Under the pieces are notes generated by a model, which worked only from the letters and a program-made list of their open reading frames with translations, was not told where the DNA came from and made no database searches. From contig NZ_JBOHGB010000002.1 in NCBI RefSeq assembly GCF_050699935.1, forward strand, positions 1 through 64,000: a stretch of 64,000 nt of DNA. The letters are read 5' to 3'. How positions within the stretch are numbered: the stretch's first letter is position 1; each line of letters begins with the position of its first letter. Shown here piece by piece: positions 44,796 through 54,191 of this stretch. The translations under genes and the position numbers were made by a program. Origin of the DNA: Actinophytocola sp050699935. GTDB taxonomy: Bacteria > Actinomycetota > Actinomycetes > Mycobacteriales > Pseudonocardiaceae.

Positions 44796-44869
44796 GTAGG
44801 ATAGTCGTCGGATGCAACCACGATGTCAAGCATGGGTCGGCGCGGACCGAGCCGCGTCGTCGGCGGCGA

Positions 44870-45508
44870 TCAGTCACTCCGTCGCGACATGAGCCCGTGC
44901 GTCACGAAACCCCAGAATTGGATGGCGATTTCTCGCGGGGACAGGGGGCCCGAAGCGTCGAACCACTGGTATGCCCAGTTGCACATACCGAATACCGCAA
45001 GCGAGGCGAGCCGGGTATCGACGGGCCTGAAGGTGCCGGCATCAATTGCGGACTGAATGGTCGACTCGACCATCCGCTGGTACTGGCGACGCTTGCCGAG
45101 GATGCTCCTGAGCGCGTCCGGCGGCAGGTCGCGATGATGCTCGAAGAACGCGCGCACGTGCCCGCGGTGCGTACGCATCAACTCCATGATGTCGACCATG
45201 GTCTCGAGCAGTCGCTGCTCCGGCGCCAGATCGCTGGTGGCGCGGCGCTCCTGCTGCGAGATGACGAGATTGACGAACTCCTCGTGGATGGACACGAGGA
45301 TCTCGTCCTTGCTGGGGAAGTAGTGATACAACGTTGGCTTCGCGAGTCCAACGGCTGCCGCGATATCGCCCATGGTGGCCTGTGCATACCCGGCGCGGTC
45401 GAATAACTCCGCCGCGACGTCAACGATCTGCTGGCGCCGTTCCTCGCCCGACATGTTGCGGCGTGCCGCCCGTCCATCGACGGTGCCACCGATCCCGGTT
45501 CGGTCCAT
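44870..45508 (-). CDS. TetR-family regulator
   Basis: A 212-residue TetR protein. The DNA-binding domain shows YAQATMGDIAAAVGLAKPTL followed by YHYFPSKDEIL, and the C-terminal domain resembles the KstR2/FadR-like acyl-CoA-responsive group (HRGHVRAFFEHHRDLP). ATG 45508 was kept; ATG 45454 is an alternative. It divides the BKACE operon from the thiolase operon, and a palindrome of the same type lies before its own start and before the transporter at 55.4 kb. It probably represses the whole locus until a CoA ester appears. Confidence 0.88.
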   Translation of the reverse strand: MDRTGIGGTVDGRAARRNMSGEERRQQIVDVAAELFDRAGYAQATMGDIAAAVGLAKPTLYHYFPSKDEILVSIHEEFVNLVISQQERRATSDLAPEQRLLETMVDIMELMRTHRGHVRAFFEHHRDLPPDALRSILGKRRQYQRMVESTIQSAIDAGTFRPVDTRLASLAVFGMCNWAYQWFDASGPLSPREIAIQFWGFVTHGLMSRRSD

Positions 45509-45541
45509 TGCCCTATCATGCTCCCCTCGTCGACACCTGGC

Positions 45542-45561
45542 CCGACCGTCTGGACGGTTGG
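45542..45561. promoter_or_regulatory. Putative TetR operator, site B
   Basis: CCGACCG-TCTGGA-CGGTTGG lies 33 bp upstream of the TetR start and about 185-205 bp before the divergent thiolase gene. It differs from the reverse complement of site C at only two positions (spacer A/T, arm T/C). The location suggests autoregulation and control of the plus-strand operon. Confidence 0.65.
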
Positions 45562-45744
45562 TCGATGTGCTACACTGCCGCTCAGCATCCGACGACGTCT
45601 CAGACGGCGCGGCCAGTGTCCCCCCGTTGGTGACCGGAAGGGTCCTATGTCGATGTGTTGCTCACGCTGCCCCAGCCGGCTGAAGCCATGTCGGACCCGA
45701 GTCTACGGGCCAGCCACCGTTGCGGACCGCGTTTGGACTATGGC

Positions 45745-46935
45745 GTGAGCGGTGGCGTTGCCAGACTGCCGTCGTCAGCATCGACCAGAAGTGCCGCGGT
45801 TGCCGGCGTCGGCTTCACCGACTACGTCTGGGAATCGCGCCGCAGCGTACTGTCGCTCGCGTCCGAAGCGTGCCGGGCCGCCGTATGGGACTGCGGTCTC
45901 GAGCTTTCCGACGTCGATGGCATCGTCAACTACAGCTTCAACAGTGATTCGGTCACGTCCCCGGCCATCGCCTCGACGCTTGCGCTCCCCCGGCTGACCT
46001 ACAGCCTTGATCTGAACATGGCAGGACAGGCACCGTGTCTTGCCATCATGCACGCGGCCATGGCCGTGTCGTCTGGTATGGCGAACAACGTGCTCGTGTA
46101 CCGGGCGCTGAACGGCCGCAGTGGCTACCGGGTCGGGCGTGAGGTCTACTCGACACCGACGACACAGTACCGATACCCGGTCGGAGTCACGGCCTACGCG
46201 CAATTCGTCGCGATGTGGGCTCGTCGCTACATGATCGAGACGGGGGCGACGACGCGGGACCTCGGGGCGGTCGTGCTGGCCCAGCGCTGGTATGCGGAAA
46301 AGAACGAACGGGCCATCCGACGTCGGCAGATATCACTCGAGGACTACCTCGCCGAACCGTACCTCGTCGAGCCGCTGCGGTCCGCGGATTGCACGATCGA
46401 GGTCGACGGCGCCTGCGCGGTTCTCGTCACCAGCCTCGAGCGGGCAAGAGACCTCCGACACCGTCCGGCGCGAGTACAGGGCGGTGCTTGGGTGACCGGA
46501 CCTCGGCCCGGCCTGGACGTCGGCGACGTTTTCGACCAAGACGACCTTTCGGCCAACTTCACCCGATTACTGGCCGACGAGTTGTGGCGATCCGCCGGTC
46601 TCGGCCGGGAGGACATCGAGTTCGCACAGATCTACGACTGCTTCAGCAGCACAGTCCTGTTCGGACTCGAAGGCCTCGGATTCGTCGGTCGCGGCGAAGC
46701 GGGAGCGTTCGTCGCGTCGGGCGTGACCGCGATAGACGGCTCATTTCCGGTTAACACCAACGGAGGTCTGCTCGCCGAGGGGTATCTCCAGGGGATGAAC
46801 ACTCTCGTCGAGGCCGTCCTGCAGATCCAGAGTCGGGGAGACCAGCGCCAGATCCCCGTGGCCGACGTTGGCGTCGTGACGTCCGGCGCGTTGACGGACG
46901 GCAGCGCGCTCGTGCTGACGAACGGCGCGCGATGA
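45745..46935 (+). CDS. Thiolase/SCP-x-like acyltransferase
   Basis: A thiolase-fold protein of about 396 residues related to lipid-transfer/SCP-x thiolases. The N-terminal AAVAGVGFTDYVW, NMAGQAPCLAIMHAAMAV with a candidate Cys, the FAQIYDCFSS segment and the C-terminal NTNGGLLAEGYLQGMN are characteristic. These proteins cleave or condense 3-oxoacyl-CoA together with a DUF35 partner. GTG 45745 is a guess: the frame is open from 45655, with ATG 45688 possible, and no convincing ribosome site stands out. Its stop overlaps the DUF35 gene as ATGA. Confidence 0.83.
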   Translation: MSGGVARLPSSASTRSAAVAGVGFTDYVWESRRSVLSLASEACRAAVWDCGLELSDVDGIVNYSFNSDSVTSPAIASTLALPRLTYSLDLNMAGQAPCLAIMHAAMAVSSGMANNVLVYRALNGRSGYRVGREVYSTPTTQYRYPVGVTAYAQFVAMWARRYMIETGATTRDLGAVVLAQRWYAEKNERAIRRRQISLEDYLAEPYLVEPLRSADCTIEVDGACAVLVTSLERARDLRHRPARVQGGAWVTGPRPGLDVGDVFDQDDLSANFTRLLADELWRSAGLGREDIEFAQIYDCFSSTVLFGLEGLGFVGRGEAGAFVASGVTAIDGSFPVNTNGGLLAEGYLQGMNTLVEAVLQIQSRGDQRQIPVADVGVVTSGALTDGSALVLTNGAR

Positions 46936-47345
46936 CGCCTCGCCAGCGGGCCTTGATCCCGCCGGAGGCCGATGCGGACAGCGAAGGCTGGTGGGCCGAG
47001 GTCGGCCGACGCCGGTTCACGCTGCCGTGGTGTCGCGCGTGCGACCGCCACTTCTTCCCCCCGATGCCAGCCTGTCCGCTGTGCGCCTCGACCGACATCA
47101 CGCTCGAGGCAGCCACCGGCGACGGCACGATCTACTCATGGATCACGGTGCACCAGGCGATGGACCAAACCTACGGCGAGGACACGCCGTACACCGTCGT
47201 CCTGGTCGACCTGGCGGAGGGCGTACGCATGTTGGGTCGCCTCCTCGATCCGGGGACACCGCGGCCCGGGTCGCCCGTGCGAGTCACGTTCCATGAGGTG
47301 GACGGGCAGGTCCTCGTGGGGTTCGTCCGCAGGGATGGTCAGTGA
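46932..47345 (+). CDS. DUF35/OB-fold protein with zinc ribbon (thiolase partner)
   Basis: A 137-residue protein. The zinc ribbon is CRACDRHFFPPMPACPLC (two CxxC pairs), followed by an OB-fold with GTIYSWITVHQ and a C-terminal VTFHEVDGQVLVGF. Such proteins form complexes with SCP-x-like thiolases, as with the gene upstream, to which it is coupled (ATGA). It is coupled downstream to the CoA ligase (GTGA). Confidence 0.88.
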   Translation: MTPRQRALIPPEADADSEGWWAEVGRRRFTLPWCRACDRHFFPPMPACPLCASTDITLEAATGDGTIYSWITVHQAMDQTYGEDTPYTVVLVDLAEGVRMLGRLLDPGTPRPGSPVRVTFHEVDGQVLVGFVRRDGQ

Positions 47346-49018
47346 ACGAGTTGGACCCGTGGCCTGAGATCGACCGAGACGCCGTCGCGGCGGAGTCCGA
47401 CCAGACGATTCCCGAGCTGTTCGCCCGAGTATGCGCCGCTTATGCCGAATCGTCGGCAATCGTCACGCCAACGACACGCCTGACCTACGACGGGCTGCGA
47501 AGGCGGGTCGTGCAGGCAACGAACGCGTTGAGCTCTCGAGGTGTGCGGGCGGGCGACCGGGTTGCGCTGTGGCTGCCCAACTCTCCGGAGTGGATCGTAT
47601 GTGCCCTTGCCATCACGCATGTGGGTGCGGTCTGTGTGCCGGTGAACACGCGGTTGCGCGCACCCGAGGTGGCCCAGGTGCTCAGCGCGTCCGGTGCGAG
47701 CCTTCTCATCACCACCGACTCGTTCATGTCGACGCCGTTCCTCGATATCTGTGCGGGTCTCCTTGGCGAAGCCGACGGCTCCGAGATCGCCTTACCCACC
47801 TCCCGCTACCCGCGTCTGCGGGAGATAATCGCCATCGACGGCGCCCGTCCATGGACAACTGACTGGTCCCGGTTGCTGTCGGGTTGTCGGGACGACGACT
47901 GGCACGGTCCGGTGGCGGCGGCCATCGGACGGGCCCGCCCAGATGATCCGGTCGCCATGTTCTGGACATCTGGCTCGACCGGCCGGCCCAAGGGGTCCCT
48001 CGCCTCGCACCGCGTACTCGGCAACATCGCCGCGTACGCCCAGATCATCCGCCTGACCAGCGACGACGTGTGTCTCGTCTCGTGTCCACTGTTCTACGTC
48101 GCCGGCTTCTACTGGTGCCTGCTCGCTCCCCTGTCGGTCGGCGCGGCCATTCGTCCGCTGGCCCACCTGACACCGGGCGAGATCATCGACGCCATCGCCG
48201 ACGAGCGAGCGACGGTACTCATCGGTATCGCGAACGCGCACCGCCAGCTCGTCGACCACCCCGACTTCGGTCACCGGGATCTCACTGCCCTGCGGGCTAT
48301 GTACTCGGGTGGCGGTGCGCTACCGGTGGGCATCGTGCGTCGATTGCGCTCGGTCTTCGAGCTTGACGTCTTCTGCACCGTCTACGGGCTGACCGAGGCG
48401 GGTGGCATCGCCACGATGACGCCTGTTTCCGACTCCGACGAGCTGGCCGCCGCCAGCATCGGATTTCCACTCCCCCAGTTCGACATCCGCGTCGTCACAC
48501 CCGGGACCCGCGAAGACGCGGTCGAGGGCGAGTTGCTCCTGCGCACGCCGTACCTGCACCTCGGCTATGTGCCCGACGACCCGGTAGGCCAGTCGGACTG
48601 GTTCGCGACCGGTGACCTGGTCCGGCGGGAGTCGTCAGGACGCCTGTACTTTCGCGGCCGGACAAAGGACGTGGTCAAGGTCGCCGGGGAGAACGTCTCC
48701 CCGCTGGAAGTCGAGTCGGTGCTGCTCTCCCATCCCAGCATCAAGGACGCCTGCGTGGCCGGCGTTCCCGATCCGATCCGGGGCGAGGTCGTAGCGGCGG
48801 CGGTGGTCGCTGACCCGAACGCCGCCGGCGGTGTCGCCATCGGTCCCGATGACGTCCTGTCCTATTGCAAGAGCCGGCTCGCGCCGTTCAAACGGCCGCG
48901 GACCGTCGTAGTCCTCGATCAGCTACCGAACCTGCCGACCGGAAAGCCCGCACGGACCGAGATCCGTGAGCTGCTCAGCCAGGCCCACGACGCCCGGCTT
49001 CGGCAGGACGCAACCTGA
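47342..49018 (+). CDS. AMP-dependent acyl-CoA synthetase/ligase
   Basis: A 558-residue adenylate-forming enzyme. The P-loop is WTSGSTGRPKGSLASH, the adenine site is VYGLTEAGG, the hinge region shows YFRGRTKDVVKVAGENVSP and the C-terminal lysine lies in LPTGKPARTEI; here the usual GK is followed by PAR. It activates a carboxylic acid to its CoA ester through an acyl-AMP. As third gene of the thiolase operon it would prime the pathway. The acid is unknown, but P450, BKACE and thiolase genes suggest a ring-containing or branched acid. Confidence 0.9.
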   Translation: MNELDPWPEIDRDAVAAESDQTIPELFARVCAAYAESSAIVTPTTRLTYDGLRRRVVQATNALSSRGVRAGDRVALWLPNSPEWIVCALAITHVGAVCVPVNTRLRAPEVAQVLSASGASLLITTDSFMSTPFLDICAGLLGEADGSEIALPTSRYPRLREIIAIDGARPWTTDWSRLLSGCRDDDWHGPVAAAIGRARPDDPVAMFWTSGSTGRPKGSLASHRVLGNIAAYAQIIRLTSDDVCLVSCPLFYVAGFYWCLLAPLSVGAAIRPLAHLTPGEIIDAIADERATVLIGIANAHRQLVDHPDFGHRDLTALRAMYSGGGALPVGIVRRLRSVFELDVFCTVYGLTEAGGIATMTPVSDSDELAAASIGFPLPQFDIRVVTPGTREDAVEGELLLRTPYLHLGYVPDDPVGQSDWFATGDLVRRESSGRLYFRGRTKDVVKVAGENVSPLEVESVLLSHPSIKDACVAGVPDPIRGEVVAAAVVADPNAAGGVAIGPDDVLSYCKSRLAPFKRPRTVVVLDQLPNLPTGKPARTEIRELLSQAHDARLRQDAT

Positions 49019-49085
49019 GGCGTGGGCCCGACTCGCGGGTCCGAACTGGGAACTCGCGCGGGGGCCGGGCGAATCCCCACCTAGC

Positions 49086-49289
49086 TCAATCCGCCACGAC
49101 AGCGATGGCACCCATCGGGCACAGCGTCTCTGCCTCACGCAGATCGTCTGCGGCCGCGTCGAGGGCCGGGTCCCCTGCTGGCTTGAGCGCTTCGGCCAGA
49201 CCGTTCTCACCGACGCGGAAGAGCTCGGAATTGACCATTTCGCAGTAACCGGTCCCCTGGCACTTGTCACCGTCGATCACGATGCGCAC
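49086..49289 (-). CDS. [3Fe-4S]-type ferredoxin
   Basis: A 67-residue ferredoxin with cysteines in CQGTGYC and a C-terminal CPMGAI, the spacing of actinobacterial ferredoxins that hold a 3Fe-4S cluster (the second Cys position is Thr or Gly). It is three bases downstream of the P450 gene and very likely donates electrons to it. The reductase is not encoded in the window. Confidence 0.9.
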   Translation of the reverse strand: MRIVIDGDKCQGTGYCEMVNSELFRVGENGLAEALKPAGDPALDAAADDLREAETLCPMGAIAVVAD

Positions 49290-49292
49290 GGC

Positions 49293-50573
49293 TCACCCCT
49301 CCCTGGCGACCTGTCCGGGACGGAGCCGCGTCAACGACACCGGGAACGCCTCGAACGCGTCGTAGTAGGAGTCCGGACGTCGACGCGGCGGGTTGTCGGC
49401 GTCGAGCTCGACCCCGGCGCGGTACAACGACCGCAGGATCTGCGCAGCGATACCGACTGTCGAGCGTTCCTCCGTGCCGAGCTCGTCGACCGATCGCGAC
49501 AGACCCGTGACCAGCTGCCGTCCGATACAGGTGTGCACCCCGCCGCCGAAGCCAAGTGCCCAGGGTTTGATCGCGGCCGGCATGGTGCGTGTCGGGTCGA
49601 AGCGGTCGGCGTCCGGTCCGAAGACCTTCCGGTCACGATTGGCCTCGGCGAACATGAGCGCGACGTATTCACCTCGGCGTACGGTGCGACCGGAGCGGAG
49701 GGTGACGTCATCGCTGGCCACCCGAATCTCGGCTGGGCCCGGCAGGTGCAGCCGCAGTGACTCGTACGTAGCAGCCTGGAGAAAGTCCAGGTCGGTACGC
49801 CGGTTCCGGTCCTCGGGGTGCTCGCGTACCCACGCGTCGAGGTGAGCGACGGCATGTGGGACGGCCATCGCCGTGGTCTGGGTACCGGCGACCGCGAACA
49901 CCGTCGCCTCGGTCATGATCAGGTCGTCCGACCACTCCGGGTCCTCATGCAGAAGCATCAGGGTGACGAGGTCGACAGGCAGCTCGGCCCGGCCGATCTC
50001 GTCCCGTCGATAGGACTCGACCAGCTCTCGTCGGCGAGTCTCGCTGCGCGCATAGAAGTCGGCGACGAACTCGTCGCGGACAGCCATGACCTCGGCGATG
50101 AGCTCGTTATGGTCCTTTGTGGACCATTCCGCACCAAGGCCCTCGCCCAACTTGCCGAGGTAGCGGGCGAAACGCTCGCTCGACTCGTCGTCGTCAACCC
50201 CGTCCAGGCCGACGAAGCCGGCCGTCATCTGCAGCAACATGCGGTGAGAGAGCTGAACGAGATCGACGGGTACGGGCCCAGTCGGTCCACTCCGCGCCGC
50301 CGCCTCCGTGAGGACCTGGTCGATCGTAGGCTGCAGCAGTGCGGTCTCGTAGTGGTACAGCGCCTCCTTGCGGAACAAGGCGGAGAGCAGTCGCCGGCGC
50401 TTGAAATGCTCGACACCGTCGAGAAGGAGCAACGAGTGCCCGAAGAACGGACGGCTCTCCCCGTGCGACCCCTGCAAGAACTGCTTCGAACGGAAGATCT
50501 CGTCCGCCTCGTCGTACGAGGTGATCAGGGTCATGTCCCGGACGTGCGGCGGAACCTCGGTTGACAGGTTCAC
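49293..50573 (-). CDS. Cytochrome P450
   Basis: A 426-residue class I bacterial P450. The heme Cys is in FGGGVHTCIGRQL, the ExxR motif is in ESLRLH, and the I-helix oxygen-activation motif reads AGTQTTAM, with Gln in place of the usual Asp/Glu before Thr. The PERF-like stretch reads DADRFDPTR. It hydroxylates an unknown substrate with electrons from the adjacent ferredoxin. It follows the transporter gene livF by 57 bp on the same strand, so it may be read as part of that operon; the pathway would then begin with uptake and hydroxylation. Confidence 0.92.
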   Translation of the reverse strand: MNLSTEVPPHVRDMTLITSYDEADEIFRSKQFLQGSHGESRPFFGHSLLLLDGVEHFKRRRLLSALFRKEALYHYETALLQPTIDQVLTEAAARSGPTGPVPVDLVQLSHRMLLQMTAGFVGLDGVDDDESSERFARYLGKLGEGLGAEWSTKDHNELIAEVMAVRDEFVADFYARSETRRRELVESYRRDEIGRAELPVDLVTLMLLHEDPEWSDDLIMTEATVFAVAGTQTTAMAVPHAVAHLDAWVREHPEDRNRRTDLDFLQAATYESLRLHLPGPAEIRVASDDVTLRSGRTVRRGEYVALMFAEANRDRKVFGPDADRFDPTRTMPAAIKPWALGFGGGVHTCIGRQLVTGLSRSVDELGTEERSTVGIAAQILRSLYRAGVELDADNPPRRRPDSYYDAFEAFPVSLTRLRPGQVAREG

Positions 50574-50630
50574 CTGAACTGCTCCTTCGATGGTGCTCGA
50601 TCGTACGAGTCAGTAGTAGACATAGGAACG

Positions 50631-51338
50631 TCAACCGGCCGCGCCGCCGAAGTACACGGCGCGCAGTGCGTCTTCGCCGGCACTCGACTCGGAGGTGCGG
50701 CCGTCCTGGAGGACAAAGATCCGATCGCACACATCGGACAGTGCGCGAACGTTCTGGTCGACGAGGAGCAGCGAGAGCTGCTCGTCATGGACGATCCTGC
50801 TCAAGACCTCCAGCAGGTCGTGCACGATCTTCGGCGCGAGTCCCAGGCTGAGTTCGTCGATCATGAGGACCTTGGGTTGTACGACCAGGCCGCGTGCTAG
50901 GGCGACCATCTGCTGTTCACCCCCGCTGAGCGAACCGGCTCGACGCTTGAGTAGTCGCGTCACGGCCGGAAAGACCGAGCCCACATAGTCGATATCGGCG
51001 CTCCCGAATCGACGTCCGACCGCTACGCAGGCAACCCGAAGATTCTGCGTGACCGTGAACGACGGCAGCAGTCCGCGACCTTCGGGGACATGGGCGACAC
51101 CCGCTCGAGCCATGGCCTGGGGCTTGGCATCCATACGTGCGCCGTCGAGCATGACGGTTCCCCGCTGGCGGCTGACGAGTCCGGAAATCGCACGCAGCGT
51201 CGTCGTCTTGCCGGCGCCGTTCGGCCCCACCAGGCCGACCACTGTGCCGGGTTCGACGTGCAGGTCCACTTGCTCGAGCACTCGGGCCGAGCCGTACGCA
51301 ACCGCGAGTGCCTCGACCTGGAGGTGTGCACCGGCCAT
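50631..51338 (-). CDS. livF: Branched-chain-type ABC transporter ATPase LivF
   Basis: A 235-residue ATPase: Walker A GPNGAGKTT, signature LSGGEQQMVALARGL, and Walker B KVLMIDELSLGLAP, where the second acidic residue is followed by Leu-Ser rather than Pro. It pairs with the ATPase part of the fused LivM-LivG protein. The start overlaps that gene's stop as TGATG. Confidence 0.9.
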   Translation of the reverse strand: MAGAHLQVEALAVAYGSARVLEQVDLHVEPGTVVGLVGPNGAGKTTTLRAISGLVSRQRGTVMLDGARMDAKPQAMARAGVAHVPEGRGLLPSFTVTQNLRVACVAVGRRFGSADIDYVGSVFPAVTRLLKRRAGSLSGGEQQMVALARGLVVQPKVLMIDELSLGLAPKIVHDLLEVLSRIVHDEQLSLLLVDQNVRALSDVCDRIFVLQDGRTSESSAGEDALRAVYFGGAAG

Positions 51339-53260
51339 CAGTTCACCGCCGCCGAGCCGCCGAGGAACACCGCGACGACCTCCTCGCGCCGCGTTACGGA
51401 GTCCGGGGGTCCTTCGGCGATGACTCGTCCGAAGTCCAGGGCTGTCGCTGTGTCGGCGACGTCGCGCAGGAAACCGATGTGGTGAGCGATCACGACGACC
51501 GTGAGGCCGCGATTGCGTCGGAACGTGTTGATGACCTCGGCTATCCGGTCGATTTCGCCGTGTTCCAGCCCAGCCGTCGGCTCATCGAGCAGGAGCAGGC
51601 GCGGAGCCCCCGCGATCGCGCGCGCGATGTCGACCATCTTCTGCTCGGCCAGCGTGAGCTCGGACGCGAGAAGGTTCCGCCGCGCCTGCGGGAAGCCGAC
51701 GCGGTCAAGTGCTTCCTCTGCCGCGACGCTGGCATGCCGGTCACGGCGCAGCGTCGACGGCAACGGGAGGATGTCGACCAGAGTTGACGACGGAGCGAGG
51801 CCATAGGCGCCCAGCTCGACGTTCTCCCGCAGCGTCAGGTCCGGGACGAGCGAGGGGTTCTGGAACGTGCGGCCGACGCCGGCCTGCCGTACTCGGCGGG
51901 CCGTCCGGCCAGCGATCGACTCGCCGTGCAATCGGATGTCGCCGGCGTAGCGCTGAATCCCGCTGATGCAGTTGAGTAGCGTCGTCTTGCCCGCTCCGTT
52001 TGGACCCATGATGCCGTGAACGGTGTCGTGCTCAACGGTAACGGTGACGCCGTCCAACGCGCGCACGCCACCAAATTCGACGGTCACGCTCTCTACCGCG
52101 AGTGGCGCTTCGCCGCCGTCGGAACCGGCCCGTGCTGGTTCCTCGGGTGACGTGACGTGCGTGCGTGCTGATGTGCTGGTCGGTTGTGCCGTGGATCCGT
52201 CGACGGCATCGAACTTCTCGGTCCCGCGGGCGATCTCGCTACCCTCGACTTCGACCCCGACGTCGACCCGGCCGTCGGTCGAGGCCCTCAACCGTCGGAT
52301 CCGGCGACGGATCCGTGCCCACAACGCGTCGACTCCTCCGATGAGTCCCTCGGGCAGGAACACCAACGCGAGCAGCAGGAGGAGGGCGAACACCACATCG
52401 CGACTCTGGCCGGTCGAGCGGGTGGCCTCGGTAACGACGGTGAAGAACACCGCGCCGAGGATCGGGCCGACGATACTTCCCATCCCGCCGACGACGACCA
52501 TCGCGATCAACACGATCGACTCGATGCTTCCAAAGCTGTCCGGCGACAGATAACCGAGGCTCTGCGCGAACACGACTCCAGCCAGGCCGGCGCCGGCGGC
52601 GGCGAAGACGAATGCGGATTGCTTCTGTCCGAAGACATTCACACCCATCGACGCAGCGACGGTCTCGTTCATCTTGATGGCGCGCAGCGCCTTCCCAGCT
52701 CGGCAGTTCGCATAGCGATAGCTCAGTGCCACAACGACTGCCAGGGTGATCCAGGCGAACCAGAACAGTCCCGGACCGTAGCCGAGCGACGTCGTCCCGA
52801 TGGCGAGTTCGGTGACAGGGATGCCGTTACCGCCATGGGTCCACCGGCTCAGGGTGGGACCACTGATCAGGGCGACGACGACATAGGCGAAGAAGAAGCT
52901 TCCCAGTGCGACACCGACGAACGGCAGCCTGATCATCGCTCCGCCGAGCAAGGCGGCCACAATGGCGCACACAACCACAGCGAGCGGAATCGTGGCCCAC
53001 ACCGACCAGTGGTACTGCGTCGTGAACACCGCTGAGAGATAGGCCCCTATCGCGACGAACCCGAAGTTGCCGAACGTGAGCTGTCCGCCGTAACCGGAGA
53101 AGACGTCGAGACTCACCCCGGCGATCGCATAGATCAGGCCGAGCGCCAGCGCTGCCTGAATACGCTCGTCGAGCGAGAACAGCGGCAGGAACGCCAGCAG
53201 GATGAGGACGAGCAACGTAACGGGCAGGGTGCCACTGCGCGCTCGCGCCGAGAGTTTCAT
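51338..53260 (-). CDS. LivM-LivG fusion protein (permease-ATPase)
   Basis: A 640-residue fusion. Residues 1 to about 320 are a LivM permease with YAIAGVSLDVFSGYGGQLTF and VGGMGSIVGPILGAVFF. An Arg-rich then acidic and Thr-rich linker follows, to about residue 385. The rest is a LivG ATPase with Walker A GPNGAGKTT, LTLAEQKMVDIARAI as the signature and LLLLDEPTAGLEHG as Walker B. The fusion fixes a 1:1 ratio of permease and ATPase. Such fusions occur in actinobacteria and rhizobia but remain a minority form. Confidence 0.93.
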   Translation of the reverse strand: MKLSARARSGTLPVTLLVLILLAFLPLFSLDERIQAALALGLIYAIAGVSLDVFSGYGGQLTFGNFGFVAIGAYLSAVFTTQYHWSVWATIPLAVVVCAIVAALLGGAMIRLPFVGVALGSFFFAYVVVALISGPTLSRWTHGGNGIPVTELAIGTTSLGYGPGLFWFAWITLAVVVALSYRYANCRAGKALRAIKMNETVAASMGVNVFGQKQSAFVFAAAGAGLAGVVFAQSLGYLSPDSFGSIESIVLIAMVVVGGMGSIVGPILGAVFFTVVTEATRSTGQSRDVVFALLLLLALVFLPEGLIGGVDALWARIRRRIRRLRASTDGRVDVGVEVEGSEIARGTEKFDAVDGSTAQPTSTSARTHVTSPEEPARAGSDGGEAPLAVESVTVEFGGVRALDGVTVTVEHDTVHGIMGPNGAGKTTLLNCISGIQRYAGDIRLHGESIAGRTARRVRQAGVGRTFQNPSLVPDLTLRENVELGAYGLAPSSTLVDILPLPSTLRRDRHASVAAEEALDRVGFPQARRNLLASELTLAEQKMVDIARAIAGAPRLLLLDEPTAGLEHGEIDRIAEVINTFRRNRGLTVVVIAHHIGFLRDVADTATALDFGRVIAEGPPDSVTRREEVVAVFLGGSAAVN

Positions 53261-53269
53261 GGCTTTCCC

Positions 53270-54151
53270 CTATAGCCGCTCGGCAACTGAGACGCCGAAC
53301 AATCCGTTGGGCCGGAACAGCAGGAACAGCAGGAACAAGACGAAGATCAGGAACAAGCTGACGTCCGCGTTCCAGTACAAGCTGGTTATCGAGTCGATCA
53401 GTCCCACGACAACGCCGCCGACCAGTGCGCCCGGGAGACTGGTGAGCCCGCCGATGACCACCGCGGTGAAGCTGATCAGCAGGTAGGGATCCGCCATCCT
53501 CGAGCTCAAGAGTGTCGTCGGCGCGAGCAGCACCCCGACGACGAGCGCGACGAACGACGCCGTCATCCAGGACAACACGGCGAGGCGGCGGACGTTGATG
53601 CCCAACATCCGAGCGATCTCGGGACGCTCGGCCAGCGCCAGCAACTTCAGACCGAGGTCCGTCGCGCGGAACACCCAGGCAAACCCCGCGGCGAGTATGG
53701 CCGCGACTCCCAGGCTGCCAACATTGAGCCACGTGATCGACGCGGAACCGAGGCGAAACGCTGTTTCGTTCGGGAACAGCGATGGGAACCGATACGGCTC
53801 GTTGGCCGCGTAGAGCTGCTGCACGATCGCCACCAGGAGCATGCTCAGCGCCAGCGTGCGAATCGTCAGATTGAGGTGGCCCGCACCCTCCCGCGGCCTG
53901 ATCACGAGCAGATACACGGCCGCTCCGAATACCGGTGCTACGACGACGCTGATGAAGAACGCGACAACGATGTGCACGCCCAGGTGCACGCAGATCTGGT
54001 AGGCGACGAAGGCCAACACCATCGAGAACGTGCCCTGCGCGAAGTTGGCGACCCCGGTCGCCTTGAACAGCAGCACGATGCCGAAGCCGAGCAATCCATA
54101 AAGGATCCCCAGCACCAACCCCGAGGCGACTCCTCCGACCAGCAGTTCCAT
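53270..54151 (-). CDS. livH: Branched-chain-type ABC permease LivH
   Basis: A 293-residue permease with about eight hydrophobic helices. Family marks are LLFKATGVANFAQGTFSMV near the N-terminus, a cytoplasmic loop with LLALAERPEIARMLGINVRR and GGLTSLPGALVGG. It is second in the minus-strand operon, 40 bp after the binding-protein gene and nine bases before the fusion gene. Confidence 0.9.
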   Translation of the reverse strand: MELLVGGVASGLVLGILYGLLGFGIVLLFKATGVANFAQGTFSMVLAFVAYQICVHLGVHIVVAFFISVVVAPVFGAAVYLLVIRPREGAGHLNLTIRTLALSMLLVAIVQQLYAANEPYRFPSLFPNETAFRLGSASITWLNVGSLGVAAILAAGFAWVFRATDLGLKLLALAERPEIARMLGINVRRLAVLSWMTASFVALVVGVLLAPTTLLSSRMADPYLLISFTAVVIGGLTSLPGALVGGVVVGLIDSITSLYWNADVSLFLIFVLFLLFLLFRPNGLFGVSVAERL

Positions 54152-54191
54152 CAGTTCCCCTCGCTAGCTCCAGCCGAGAAACAGACCCGGG

